A model generated the notes under the pieces. That model searched no databases and was not told where the DNA came from. It saw only the letters and a program-made list of their open reading frames with translations. A DNA stretch of 64,000 nt from G963701675 sp963701675 (GTDB taxonomy: Bacteria > Planctomycetota > Planctomycetia > Gemmatales > Gemmataceae), in assembly GCA_963701675.1 (NCBI GenBank), contig OY969623.1, positions 3,596,001 through 3,660,000 on the forward strand. Direction: 5' to 3'. Below are positions 40,020 through 48,980 of this stretch, piece after piece (positions within the stretch are counted from its first letter, which is position 1; the number at the start of each line of letters is the position of its first letter). The position numbers and the translations under genes were made by a program.

Positions 40020-42434
40020 TCACTCCTTCAGATCAATTCCGTTCGTTTCGGTCATGGCAAGCCGGACGATGCGGTGCGCCGAAGTTTTTCGCTGGGGCGT
40101 GACAATTGGTACTTCATCAGCGTTAGGGCTCGTTGACACGTGCGCCGCTTGCCCGTAAGCATCCGATGGTTGCAACTTCGTCGGCATCCCACGCGGCCCG
40201 ATAGATGCAACGTCCCGTTTTTCGCCTGGCCCGTCGCCAATCGGCAGCGGCGCCGGCCAGATGCCGTCGTTCATTAGGAAGGCGATGTTGGCAGGCACCA
40301 GGGATGAGGCTCCTCCATTCGCCACGGCAATGTCCGGAAATCCGTTCTCGTCGAAATCGGCAATCGCCATTTGCCTCGCTGTATAGGGCAGGCTGTCGTA
40401 CGCAAAAGGTGCTTGAAGCACGCCGCCTGGCTGGCCGAGGTAAATGCTCATGAACCCGTGGCCGTACGATACCGCCAGGTCGGTGAAGCCGTCGGTGTTG
40501 AAATCCGCCGCGGCGTGCGTGTTGGCAAATTGCGGTGTCGGGTACAACAGCGCAGGCCCGAATGTGCCGTCGCCATTGCCGGTCAGCACGTGCAGATTGA
40601 AAAAGTTGGAATTGAATCGACTGACGGCCAGGTCGAGTATGCCATCGCCACCAAAGTCGGCCGTTACCATGGAGTTGACCACGCCGCCGGGGTCATAAGT
40701 CATGGGGGATTGAAACGTTCCGTTTCCATTCCCCAAAAGTATGCTCACATTGCCGGGGGGGAAATTCGCATGGCCCACGGCGATATTGATACTGCCGTCG
40801 TTATTGAAGTCGCCCGTCGTCACGCGGCGGGGTCCATCCGCAACCGTAAGGATGTCCGGCGTCCCGAACGTGCCGTCGCCGTTGCCGAGGAGCACGCCGA
40901 CGGTGTCAGAAAAGTTAACCAAAATCAGGTCCTGGTCTCCGTCATTGTCGAGGTCCGCAGCCGACGCCATCATGGGTGCGCCGCCCGCCGGATAGCTGAC
41001 CGGCGACTGAAACGTTCCGTCACCTTGGCTCAATAGAATGTGAACAACGTCTCCGAATGTGTCAGGCATGGCAACATCCGAACGGCCGTCCGCGTCAAAA
41101 TCCCCGACGGCAATTGGACGATAGAGGTCTGTCACAATAGTGGTGGTGACCGGCGGCGCAAATGTGCCGTTGCCGTTTCCTAACATGACACGAAGCGCAT
41201 CCGGATGGTCGGAGGCGGCGAGATCCGTAATGCCGTCGTTGTTAAAATCCCCGTGGGCTAAATCGGTCGGCTCATCTACTACGTAGCTCACCGGCGCCGA
41301 AATGAATGTTCCGTCTCCGCGTCCTCGCAAGAGCGCTACCGCGCCCTGGATTGAAATCGATCGGTTATCGAAAACCAGGTCGACTGTACCGTTTCCATCC
41401 AAATCGCCGACGGCGATGGTGCGCGGGTTCGTTGTTGTTGCGTAAGTCGTGGGCGCCTGAAAGATACCGTCGGCACTACTAAGCAGGACATGAACCGCAC
41501 CGTTAAGATCCTCACGGGTCACTGCGATATCGTCGTGCCCATCACTATTGAGGTCCGCTGTCGTTATGCCGAAGAGCTTGGGGCCCGCGGCGTACCCTTT
41601 GGGATTGGCAAAGTTCCCATCGCCGAGGTTGAGCAGCACGCCGACTTTGTCGTTGCCGCGATTGGTCACCGCGATGTCCGGATCGCCGTCGCCATTGAAG
41701 TCCCCGACCGCCACTTTACGCGGCGACTTGCCGCCCGTTCGGTAGCGTTTGGACGTGCCAAACGAGCCATCCCCATTCCCCATTATCACGCTGACCGTGC
41801 CGTTCGTGTTGTAGTTGGCGACGACGATGTCTATATCGCTGTCGCCGTCGACGTCGGCGAACGCCATGGAGCGCGAGTTGCCGCCGGCGCTGTAGCTTTG
41901 GGCCGAAAGAAAAATACCACCTCCGGCGTTGAGCAGGACGTTGACAGTTGTTGATCCGGCCGCGGCAATATCCAAATCGCTGTCGCTGTCCAAATCGGCG
42001 ACAACCACGTCACGAATGCTCGTGCCCACGTTCCAGTTCAGCCCGGACGAAAAAGCGCCATTCCCATCGTTCATCATGACAGCCGACGACGAGCCGACGG
42101 CGATGACGAGGTCTTTGTGCCCGTCACCGTCTATGTCACCAATCGCCGCGCCGGTCGCATCACCGCCGGTGGCGTAATTCACCGCCGGTGCAAACTTGCC
42201 GTTACCGGTACCGAGAAGCACATTCACCGAGTTGTTGAACTCAGACGCCACAATGAAATCGAGGTTGCCATCGCCATTCAAATGCTCGACGGCAATTACC
42301 CCCGCCCCGCCTTCGCCCGCTAGGGCAAACATCGGCGCGGCAGCAAAACTCGGCACGTCGCGGCGTTCGAGGCGTTCAACCGTTAAACGCTGACGTCGAC
42401 GATGCGGACGATAGATGTGTGACTTGCGAGTCAT
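40020..42434 (-). CDS. FG-GAP/VCBS repeat protein (14 repeats, type II)
   Basis: 804 residues. Motif VERLERRDVPSFAAAPMFAL, first repeat VEHLNGDGNLDFIVAS, then SEFNNSVNVLLGTGNGKFAP and 14 loops. The region RYRTGGKSPRKVAVGDFNGD is nearly identical in the 42476 gene, as is the penultimate repeat AVSYGHGFMSIYLG, so the two are recent duplicates. The tail has WPAPLPIGDGPGEK. The ribosome site is AGGAGAGG about 8 nt before the ATG at 42434. The gap to the next gene is only 4 bp. One loop (DGSINIAVGH) replaces the usual Asp with Asn. Confidence 0.88.
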   Translation of the reverse strand: MTRKSHIYRPHRRRQRLTVERLERRDVPSFAAAPMFALAGEGGAGVIAVEHLNGDGNLDFIVASEFNNSVNVLLGTGNGKFAPAVNYATGGDATGAAIGDIDGDGHKDLVIAVGSSSAVMMNDGNGAFSSGLNWNVGTSIRDVVVADLDSDSDLDIAAAGSTTVNVLLNAGGGIFLSAQSYSAGGNSRSMAFADVDGDSDIDIVVANYNTNGTVSVIMGNGDGSFGTSKRYRTGGKSPRKVAVGDFNGDGDPDIAVTNRGNDKVGVLLNLGDGNFANPKGYAAGPKLFGITTADLNSDGHDDIAVTREDLNGAVHVLLSSADGIFQAPTTYATTTNPRTIAVGDLDGNGTVDLVFDNRSISIQGAVALLRGRGDGTFISAPVSYVVDEPTDLAHGDFNNDGITDLAASDHPDALRVMLGNGNGTFAPPVTTTIVTDLYRPIAVGDFDADGRSDVAMPDTFGDVVHILLSQGDGTFQSPVSYPAGGAPMMASAADLDNDGDQDLILVNFSDTVGVLLGNGDGTFGTPDILTVADGPRRVTTGDFNNDGSINIAVGHANFPPGNVSILLGNGNGTFQSPMTYDPGGVVNSMVTADFGGDGILDLAVSRFNSNFFNLHVLTGNGDGTFGPALLYPTPQFANTHAAADFNTDGFTDLAVSYGHGFMSIYLGQPGGVLQAPFAYDSLPYTARQMAIADFDENGFPDIAVANGGASSLVPANIAFLMNDGIWPAPLPIGDGPGEKRDVASIGPRGMPTKLQPSDAYGQAAHVSTSPNADEVPIVTPQRKTSAHRIVRLAMTETNGIDLKE

Positions 42435-42475
42435 GACAACCTCTCCTGTGAGAAAAGGGTGGGGGAATCTTTGGT

Positions 42476-44959
42476 TTATTCTCTAAGGCGAGTCGGGAGC
42501 GTTAGTCCGCGTGTGGCGGAGAGGACTCCGGGCGCTAACGCTTCGGGCTCGCCGGCCAGTGGATCGTCAAGTGGATCGGGCTGGCCGGTGTTTGAGTGCC
42601 GCATCGCCGGCCGTGGGCGGGACTTTTCCGCAAGTCGAGGCGTCTCGCCATTCACCGGCGCAGCGTTGATCAATGCGTCGACATCGAATCGGCTTACTGC
42701 GGATCCTAGTCGCGCCGGTATCGTCGACTCGCTATGCCAGCCGAGGTCTATCCCCTGCCCGTCGTCAATCGGCAGCGGCGGCCACGTGGCGTCGTTCATT
42801 AATATGGCGATGTTGCTCGGAACGAGTTCCGGGAATCCGCCGTTGGCGACCGCGATATCCGGAAATCCATTCGTGTCGAAATCGGCGACGGACATTTGGA
42901 TTACTGCGTATGCGACGCTATCGTGCGCAAACGGCGTTTGGAGCACGCCGCCAGCCTGGCCGAGGTAAATGCTCATAAATCCATAACCGTACGAGACCGC
43001 CAGGTCGCTGAAGCCGTCGCCGTTGAAATCGGCCGCGGCGAGTGTGTTGGCGAACTCAGGTGTCGGGTAGAGGAGTGCTGGACCGAATGTGCCGTCGCCA
43101 TTGCCGGTGAGCACGTGCAAATTGAAAAAGTTTGAGTTGGCTCGGCTGACGGCGATGTCTAGTTTGCCGTCCCCGCCGAAGTCACCCGTTGCGATGGCAT
43201 AGACCACGCCGCCGGGATCGTAGCTGACCGGGGATTGGAAGGTACCGTCACCGTTGCCGATGAGGATACTCAAGTTCCCTGGGGGAAAATTCGTATGGCC
43301 GACGGCGAGATCGACATTGCCGTCGTCATTGAAATCAACGACGGCAACCGGGCCGGGTGCTTCCGGCACCGTAAGAATCGCCGGGGCGGTGAAGGTGCCG
43401 TCGCCATTGCCCAGCAGGACTCCGACCGTCTCGCTATAGGTCACGACGACCAGGTCCTGGTCGCCATCGTTATCCAAGTCTGCGGCCGACGCCAGGAAGG
43501 GAGCGCCGCCGCCGGCGTAGTTGACCGGCGCTTGAAATGTTCCGTCACCCTGACTCAATAGGATCTGCACGGCATCTCCGAATGCGTCCGGCATGGCGAC
43601 ATCCGAATCGCCGTCCGCGTCAAAATCCGCAACGGCGAACAGTCGGAAATCCTGGGACGCGATGGTGGTGTTAATAGGCGCCCCAAATGTGCCGTTGCCA
43701 TTTCCCAACATGACACGAAGTACGTTCGGAAAATCGGCGGCCGCGAGGTCCGTGATTCCGTCCTCATTGAAGTCCCCGTGACCGAGACCGGTAGGATTGT
43801 CGATCACATAGCTTGTCGGCGCGGAGATGAATGTGCCGTCGCCGCGGCCGCGCAGCACGGCTACCGCATTCTGGATCGGAATCGCCTGGTTATCGAAAGC
43901 CAGGTCCAAAGCGCCATCTGCCTCGAAATCGCCCACCGCGATGTTGCGCGGATCTACGGTGGTTGGGAACGTAGTGGGATTTTGGAACGTCCCGTCGGCA
44001 TTACTCAATAAGATTTGGACCGCACCGGTCGCATCTCCACGCGTCACGGCGATGTCGTCGCAGCCGTTGCCATTGAAGTCCGCGGAGGTGATGCCGTACA
44101 GCTCGGGCCCCGCGCCGTAGCTCTTCGGATTGCCAAAGTTGCCGTCGCCGTTGTTGAGCAACACGCCAACCTTGTCGTTGCCGCGGTTGGTCACCGCGAT
44201 GTCCGGATCGCCGTCGCCGTTGAAGTCTCCGACGGTGACTTTGCGCGGCGACTTGCCGCCGGTGCGGTATCGTTTGGGCGTCCCGAACGAGCCGTCGCCA
44301 TTCCCCATGACGACGCTGATCGTTCCGCTCGCGTTGTAGTTGGAAACGACGATGTCCAGATCGCTGTCGCCGTCGAAGTCGGCAGTCGCCATGGATCGCG
44401 AGTTTGCACCGGCGGAATAGCTTACGGCCGCAAAGAAGATCCCGCTACCGGCATTGAGCAGGACGTTGATGGTGGTTGACCCGGCCGCGACGATGTCCTG
44501 GTCTCCGTCGTTGTCAAAATCGCCGATGACAACGTCGCGTGTGCTCGTGCCGACGGACCAGTTGAACGCGGCCGAAAACACGCCATTCCCGTCGTTGTTC
44601 ATGACAGCGGCTGAAGAACCGTTGCTGATCACGAGGTCCTTGTCGCCGTCGTCATCCATATCTCCAATGGCCGCCCCGGTCGCATCACCCGCTGTGGTGT
44701 AGTTCACCGCCGGTGCAAACTCGCCGTTGCCTGTCCCGAGAAGAACGTTTACCGAGTTGTTGAACTCCGACGCGACGATGAAATCGAGGTTGCTATCACC
44801 GTTCAAATATTCAACGGCAATTGCTCCCATCACGTCTTCGCCTGCAAGTGCGAACAGGCGCGCGGCGGCGAAGCTGGGCACGTCACGGCGCTCGAGCTTT
44901 GCGAGGGACAATCGGCGAAAGCGCTGAGTCGATCTTTGCACACGAGTCTTACGAGTCAT
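42476..44959 (-). CDS. FG-GAP/VCBS repeat protein (14 repeats, type II)
   Basis: 827 residues. Motif LAKLERRDVPSFAAARLFAL, first repeat VEYLNGDSNLDFIVAS, 14 loops, tail WPPLPIDDGQG. It is the closest relative of the 40020 gene. The extra C-terminal length comes from a palindromic repeat (42487-42553) translated as EPEALAPGVLSATRGLTLP. The ATG at 44959 follows GGAGGAGAAGTTCTC. Gap to the upstream neighbour is 32 bp. Function as for the family: probable exported calcium-binding propeller protein; partner unknown. Confidence 0.88.
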   Translation of the reverse strand: MTRKTRVQRSTQRFRRLSLAKLERRDVPSFAAARLFALAGEDVMGAIAVEYLNGDSNLDFIVASEFNNSVNVLLGTGNGEFAPAVNYTTAGDATGAAIGDMDDDGDKDLVISNGSSAAVMNNDGNGVFSAAFNWSVGTSTRDVVIGDFDNDGDQDIVAAGSTTINVLLNAGSGIFFAAVSYSAGANSRSMATADFDGDSDLDIVVSNYNASGTISVVMGNGDGSFGTPKRYRTGGKSPRKVTVGDFNGDGDPDIAVTNRGNDKVGVLLNNGDGNFGNPKSYGAGPELYGITSADFNGNGCDDIAVTRGDATGAVQILLSNADGTFQNPTTFPTTVDPRNIAVGDFEADGALDLAFDNQAIPIQNAVAVLRGRGDGTFISAPTSYVIDNPTGLGHGDFNEDGITDLAAADFPNVLRVMLGNGNGTFGAPINTTIASQDFRLFAVADFDADGDSDVAMPDAFGDAVQILLSQGDGTFQAPVNYAGGGAPFLASAADLDNDGDQDLVVVTYSETVGVLLGNGDGTFTAPAILTVPEAPGPVAVVDFNDDGNVDLAVGHTNFPPGNLSILIGNGDGTFQSPVSYDPGGVVYAIATGDFGGDGKLDIAVSRANSNFFNLHVLTGNGDGTFGPALLYPTPEFANTLAAADFNGDGFSDLAVSYGYGFMSIYLGQAGGVLQTPFAHDSVAYAVIQMSVADFDTNGFPDIAVANGGFPELVPSNIAILMNDATWPPLPIDDGQGIDLGWHSESTIPARLGSAVSRFDVDALINAAPVNGETPRLAEKSRPRPAMRHSNTGQPDPLDDPLAGEPEALAPGVLSATRGLTLPTRLRE
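42487..42553. repeat. Palindromic repeat at the 3' end of an FG-GAP gene
   Basis: Inverted arms of 25 nt (42487-42511 and 42529-42553) pair with a few mismatches around GAGCGTTAG / CTAACGCTTC. It shares the GTTAGCG core with the element at 21133-21191 in an unrelated gene family on the other strand. It is translated in the last 35 residues of the protein. Confidence 0.72.
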
Positions 44960-44991
44960 GAGAACTTCTCCTCCGAAAAAAGTTGAACAAC

Positions 44992-47391
44992 CTACTTTGT
45001 CACGTCCATCGGCAGTGCGTCGACAAACGGATCGGGTTGGGCGATGCTCGCGGACCGCATCGCCCGGCGGATGGGAAGTTTCTTCGTGAGTCCGAGCGTT
45101 GCATCATCAGCCGCAGTTGGGTCGGTCCAAGCGCGGACGCGCACTCGGCTTGCTGCGGTAACTTGTCGCGCCGGGAGGGGCAACACTCCCTTCGAGCCGA
45201 AATCTATTCCATGCCCGCCGCCGATCGGCAGCGGCGCCGGCCAGTTGCCGTCGTTCAGTAGCACCCCCACGTTTCCGTTGTCGTTGGCGATGGCGACATC
45301 CGGCCGGCCGTCGGCGTTGAAGTCCGCCACGGTCAATTCGCGCGTCGAGGTTCCACCGGAATCGAAGTGGATCGGCGATTGCAGAACGCCGGTCGTATCG
45401 GCTAAGTAGATACTCACGGCACTCGTATAAGCGGCGAGTGCGACATCGGAGGCGCCGTCGCCGTTGAAGTCGCCCAGGCTGACGCAAAACGGATTGGCGA
45501 CGGTCGGGTAAATCGTCCGGGCCGAAAACGTGCCATTGCCGTTGCCCAACAACACGCTCAGTGTATCGACATTGTGGTTGGCCGCCGCCAGGTCGAGGTC
45601 GCCGTCGCCGTCGAGATCGCCCAATTCCATGTTGATAAGAAAAGCGCCCGCGGCGTATGAGGCGCCGATCTGAAAGCTCCCATCACCTTGGCCGAGGAGG
45701 ACGGTCACGGTGTCGTCGTAATAGTTGGCCACCACCAGATCGAGGTCGCTGTCGCCGTCCAAGTCGCCGACGGCGAGTTCGAAGGGAGCGTCGCTTATGT
45801 TGCTGTTGGTCGCGGACTGAAAAGTGCCGTCGCCGTTGCCGAGGAGTACGCTCAAATCGTCGCTGTAGAAGTTGGCCACCGCGAAGTCGAGGTCGCCGTC
45901 GCCATCGAAATCGCCGACCGTTACCTCGGCCGGGTTGTCCCCTACGGCGTACGTCACCGGTGCCTGGAAAGTTCCGTCGCCATTACTCAACAAAACCCAG
46001 ACTTCATCGGCCGGTTCTTTCCATAAGGTCACATCGTCGAAGCCGTCACTGTTCAAGTCCGCGATTGTCATTTCGAGCAGGTAGAAGTTTAGCGGGCTGA
46101 TGACCGGCGGCTGAAACGTGCCATCGCCGTTGCCGAAGAGCACACCCAACTCGCCCGCGCTCCCGACCGTGTGCCCGACGATGATGTCGAGGCGGTTGTC
46201 GCTATTGAAGTGTCCCGATGTTACAGCGCGGGGATGGATCCCGGACGGGTACACCGGCGTGAATTGAAAAACGCCGGCGCCGTTGTTGAAGAAAAGGTTC
46301 ACCGCCGCTTTCGGAATCAGCGCCTTACTGGCGAAAGCCAAATCGACATCGCCGTCGCCGTCGAAATCCCCCGCGGCAACGCTGTGCGGATTATTCGATG
46401 TGTTGTACTCCGTTGCGGACTGGAACGTGCCGTTGGGGTTGCTTTGAAATACGTGGACGGCGCCGTCGCTGCCGGAGTTCGTGACGGCGACGTCCTCAAA
46501 CCCATCGGCGTTGAAGTCGCCTGCTGTGATACCAAACGGCATGGCACTCGCGGCGTAGCCCGTCGGCAAGCCAAATGTGCCGTTCCCGAGGTTCAGTATG
46601 ACGCCGAGTTTGGCGTTGCCGCGGTTAGCTACGGCGATGTCCGGTCGGCCGTCGGCGTTGAAGTCGCCCGTTGTCACGGTGCGCGGAAACTTGCCGGCCA
46701 CGCGGTAGCGCTTACCGGGTCCGAACGAGCCATCGCCGTTGCCCAGAATCACGCTCACCGTGCCCGTTTCGTTGTAGTTTGCGACGACGATATCCATGTC
46801 GCTGTCGCCATCGAAATCGGCGACCGCCATCGACCGCGAATTGCCGCCGGCAGAAAAGACCGTCGGTGACAAAAAAATGCCATTGCCGAGGCCTTTGAGA
46901 ATGCTCACGGTCGTGCTATGCGCGACGGTAATGTCTAGGTCGCCGTCGTTGTCGAAATCGCGCAGGGCGACGTCTCGCGCCGCCGAGCCGACCAACCAAG
47001 GGGTGGGGCCTTGAAAAGTGCCATTGCCGGTATTCAACAATACGGTGGCGGTAGATCCGACCGCCACGGCGATGTCATTGTGTCCATCACCGTTCACGTC
47101 CCCGGCGGCGATGCCGGTGGTGTTGCCGCCGGTGTTGTAGCTTGCGGCCGGCGCGAACCCGCCGTTGCCCGTCCCCAAAAAGACATCCACCGAATTGCCG
47201 AACTCTTGTGCGACGGCCATGTCGAGAATGCCGTCGCCGTTGAGGTGCTCTACGGCCAAAAAGCCGACGCCGTCCGTCAACGGCAACACCGACGGCGCCG
47301 CTAACGTCGGTACCTCGCGGCGTTCGAACCGCTCGAGAATCAATCGGTGGAACCGTTGCGTAGTTGTGTGCCTACGAGTTTTGCGAGTCAT
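44992..47391 (-). CDS. FG-GAP/VCBS repeat protein (14 repeats, type II)
   Basis: 799 residues. The motif is LERFERREVPTLAAPSVLPL, a diverged form in which DVPSF is EVPTL. First repeat VEHLNGDGILDMAVAQ; 14 loops; tail NWPAPLPIGGGHG. An upstream in-frame ATG exists at 47412, but GGGGGAGAAGG lies about 8 nt before the ATG at 47391, which also gives the family's usual MTRKTR opening. Neighbours are 32 bp on both sides. The later loops (VGDFDGDGDLD, VGDLDGDSDLD, LGDLDGDGDLD) are more regular than the early ones, suggesting repeat amplification. Confidence 0.87.
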   Translation of the reverse strand: MTRKTRRHTTTQRFHRLILERFERREVPTLAAPSVLPLTDGVGFLAVEHLNGDGILDMAVAQEFGNSVDVFLGTGNGGFAPAASYNTGGNTTGIAAGDVNGDGHNDIAVAVGSTATVLLNTGNGTFQGPTPWLVGSAARDVALRDFDNDGDLDITVAHSTTVSILKGLGNGIFLSPTVFSAGGNSRSMAVADFDGDSDMDIVVANYNETGTVSVILGNGDGSFGPGKRYRVAGKFPRTVTTGDFNADGRPDIAVANRGNAKLGVILNLGNGTFGLPTGYAASAMPFGITAGDFNADGFEDVAVTNSGSDGAVHVFQSNPNGTFQSATEYNTSNNPHSVAAGDFDGDGDVDLAFASKALIPKAAVNLFFNNGAGVFQFTPVYPSGIHPRAVTSGHFNSDNRLDIIVGHTVGSAGELGVLFGNGDGTFQPPVISPLNFYLLEMTIADLNSDGFDDVTLWKEPADEVWVLLSNGDGTFQAPVTYAVGDNPAEVTVGDFDGDGDLDFAVANFYSDDLSVLLGNGDGTFQSATNSNISDAPFELAVGDLDGDSDLDLVVANYYDDTVTVLLGQGDGSFQIGASYAAGAFLINMELGDLDGDGDLDLAAANHNVDTLSVLLGNGNGTFSARTIYPTVANPFCVSLGDFNGDGASDVALAAYTSAVSIYLADTTGVLQSPIHFDSGGTSTRELTVADFNADGRPDVAIANDNGNVGVLLNDGNWPAPLPIGGGHGIDFGSKGVLPLPARQVTAASRVRVRAWTDPTAADDATLGLTKKLPIRRAMRSASIAQPDPFVDALPMDVTK

Positions 47392-47423
47392 GGTACCTTC
47401 TCCCCCGAGCAAAGGGTTTGGGA

Positions 47424-48946
47424 CTATGGCATCTCAATTGAAAGTAGATCACTGAACGGATCGGGCGTTGCGACGTTTGCGTATCGCACGGCGAGACGGA
47501 TGCGGAGTACATTCTCGCCTGGTTTCGGCGTGGCCTCAAATGCCGCGGATGAGTGCGGTGCGAAATTCGTGTCCAAGCCGTCCGTCGTTCTTGTGTATTT
47601 CACCGCAATAGACGATGGGCTCCGTATTCCCACATCCACCCCCAGCCCGCCGCCGATCGGCAGCGGCGCCGGCCAGTTGCCGTCGTTTAGGAGCACACCT
47701 ACGGACTGACTCGTGCTATTCAACACCAAAAAGTCTGGGTAATTATCATTATTGAGGTCCGCCACGCCGCTGCGCGACGACAGTCCGCCTCCGTCGAAAT
47801 TCAATTGTGGCAATAGGGTGCCATCTCCTTTTCCAAGGAGCAAGGCCACGTGTTCATTTGCGACAACGACGTCCGGCGCGCCGTCCCCGTTGAAGTCAGC
47901 CACCTCAACGGACGTCGGAAAACCGCCGACAGAATAACCAGTTGGCGGCTGAAAAACGCCGTTTCCATTACCGAGGAGCAGACTCACGAGGCCGACGTTG
48001 ATATTGGCAACCGCGAGGTCAATGTGGCCGTCAGTATTAAAGTCGCCCGCGGCGACGGAAATGGGCGATTCATAGGCGAAATAAGTGTTGACCGTTTGAA
48101 ACGTTGCGTCCCCATTGCCCAATAACACGCTCACAGTATCCGGTACGAGATTGACCACGATAAGGTCTGAGTGGCCGTCCTCGTTAACGTCGGCGAGGAT
48201 CAAGCTCTGGGGGCCTTCGCCCGCAGCAAAGTTCGTGGCCGCGTTGAAGGTTCCATCACCGACACCGCGCAAAATACTGATGTTACCGCTGCCCCCATTC
48301 GACACGGCGAGGTCCAACTCCCCATCGCCGTCGAAATCCGCCGCGGCCACCGATTGCGGGCTGGCGACAACTGTGGAAACAACGGCAGGTTGAAACGTCC
48401 CATCTCCCAAACCGAGAAGAACGCCGACGGTATTGCTTCCAGCATTGGTTACCACTACGTCGAGATGCCCATCTTTGCTTATGTCAACGACAGCGAGGCC
48501 GAGGGCATGGTTCCCGCCGCTAGGGTAAGCAATCGGAGTCTGGTAGGTTCCATTCGCCTGCCCGAGTAAAACATTCACCCTGCCGGGGTTTACGAAGCCG
48601 GTCGAATCTGACACGACGAGGTCCAAGATTCCATCGCCGTCAAAGTCTCCGCTATCCACTTGTTGCACAAGGGAACCGCGTAGGCGGTCGCTGAGCCAAA
48701 TTGACCGTTTCCGAGGCTCAGCAGCACATCGACTGCGCCGTCAAACTTTTTCACCACCATAATGTCGGGAATGCCGTCGTCATTGAGATTTTCGACCGCC
48801 ATCGCTTCGGGATCACCGGCTCCATCACTGACAAGCGGGAAAATAGGCGCAGCAACGAAGCTGGGCACGTCCCGGCGCTCGAGATGTTCCACCATCAATC
48901 GGCGGGCGTGCCGAGCCGTTGCATGCCGGCTGTTGTTGCGAGTCAT
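47424..48946 (-). pseudogene. Short FG-GAP protein (8 repeats), frameshifted hybrid
   Basis: ATG at 48946 with GGAG upstream; motif VEHLERRDVPSFVAAPIFPL and a type II first repeat (VENLNDDGIPDIMVV). At about 48661-48672 one base is missing (expected VQQVDSGDFDGDG) and seven further loops follow in the next frame to WPAPLPIGGGLG. With 1+7 repeats it lacks six compared with its neighbours, and the seven resemble one complete propeller. An internal deletion between paralogs, with or without a later frameshift, would produce this. Corrected length is about 507 residues, the only FG-GAP gene here well below 800. Confidence 0.8.
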
Positions 48947-48980
48947 GATTATTTCTCCTCCGGAAAAAAGGGGTTCCGGG

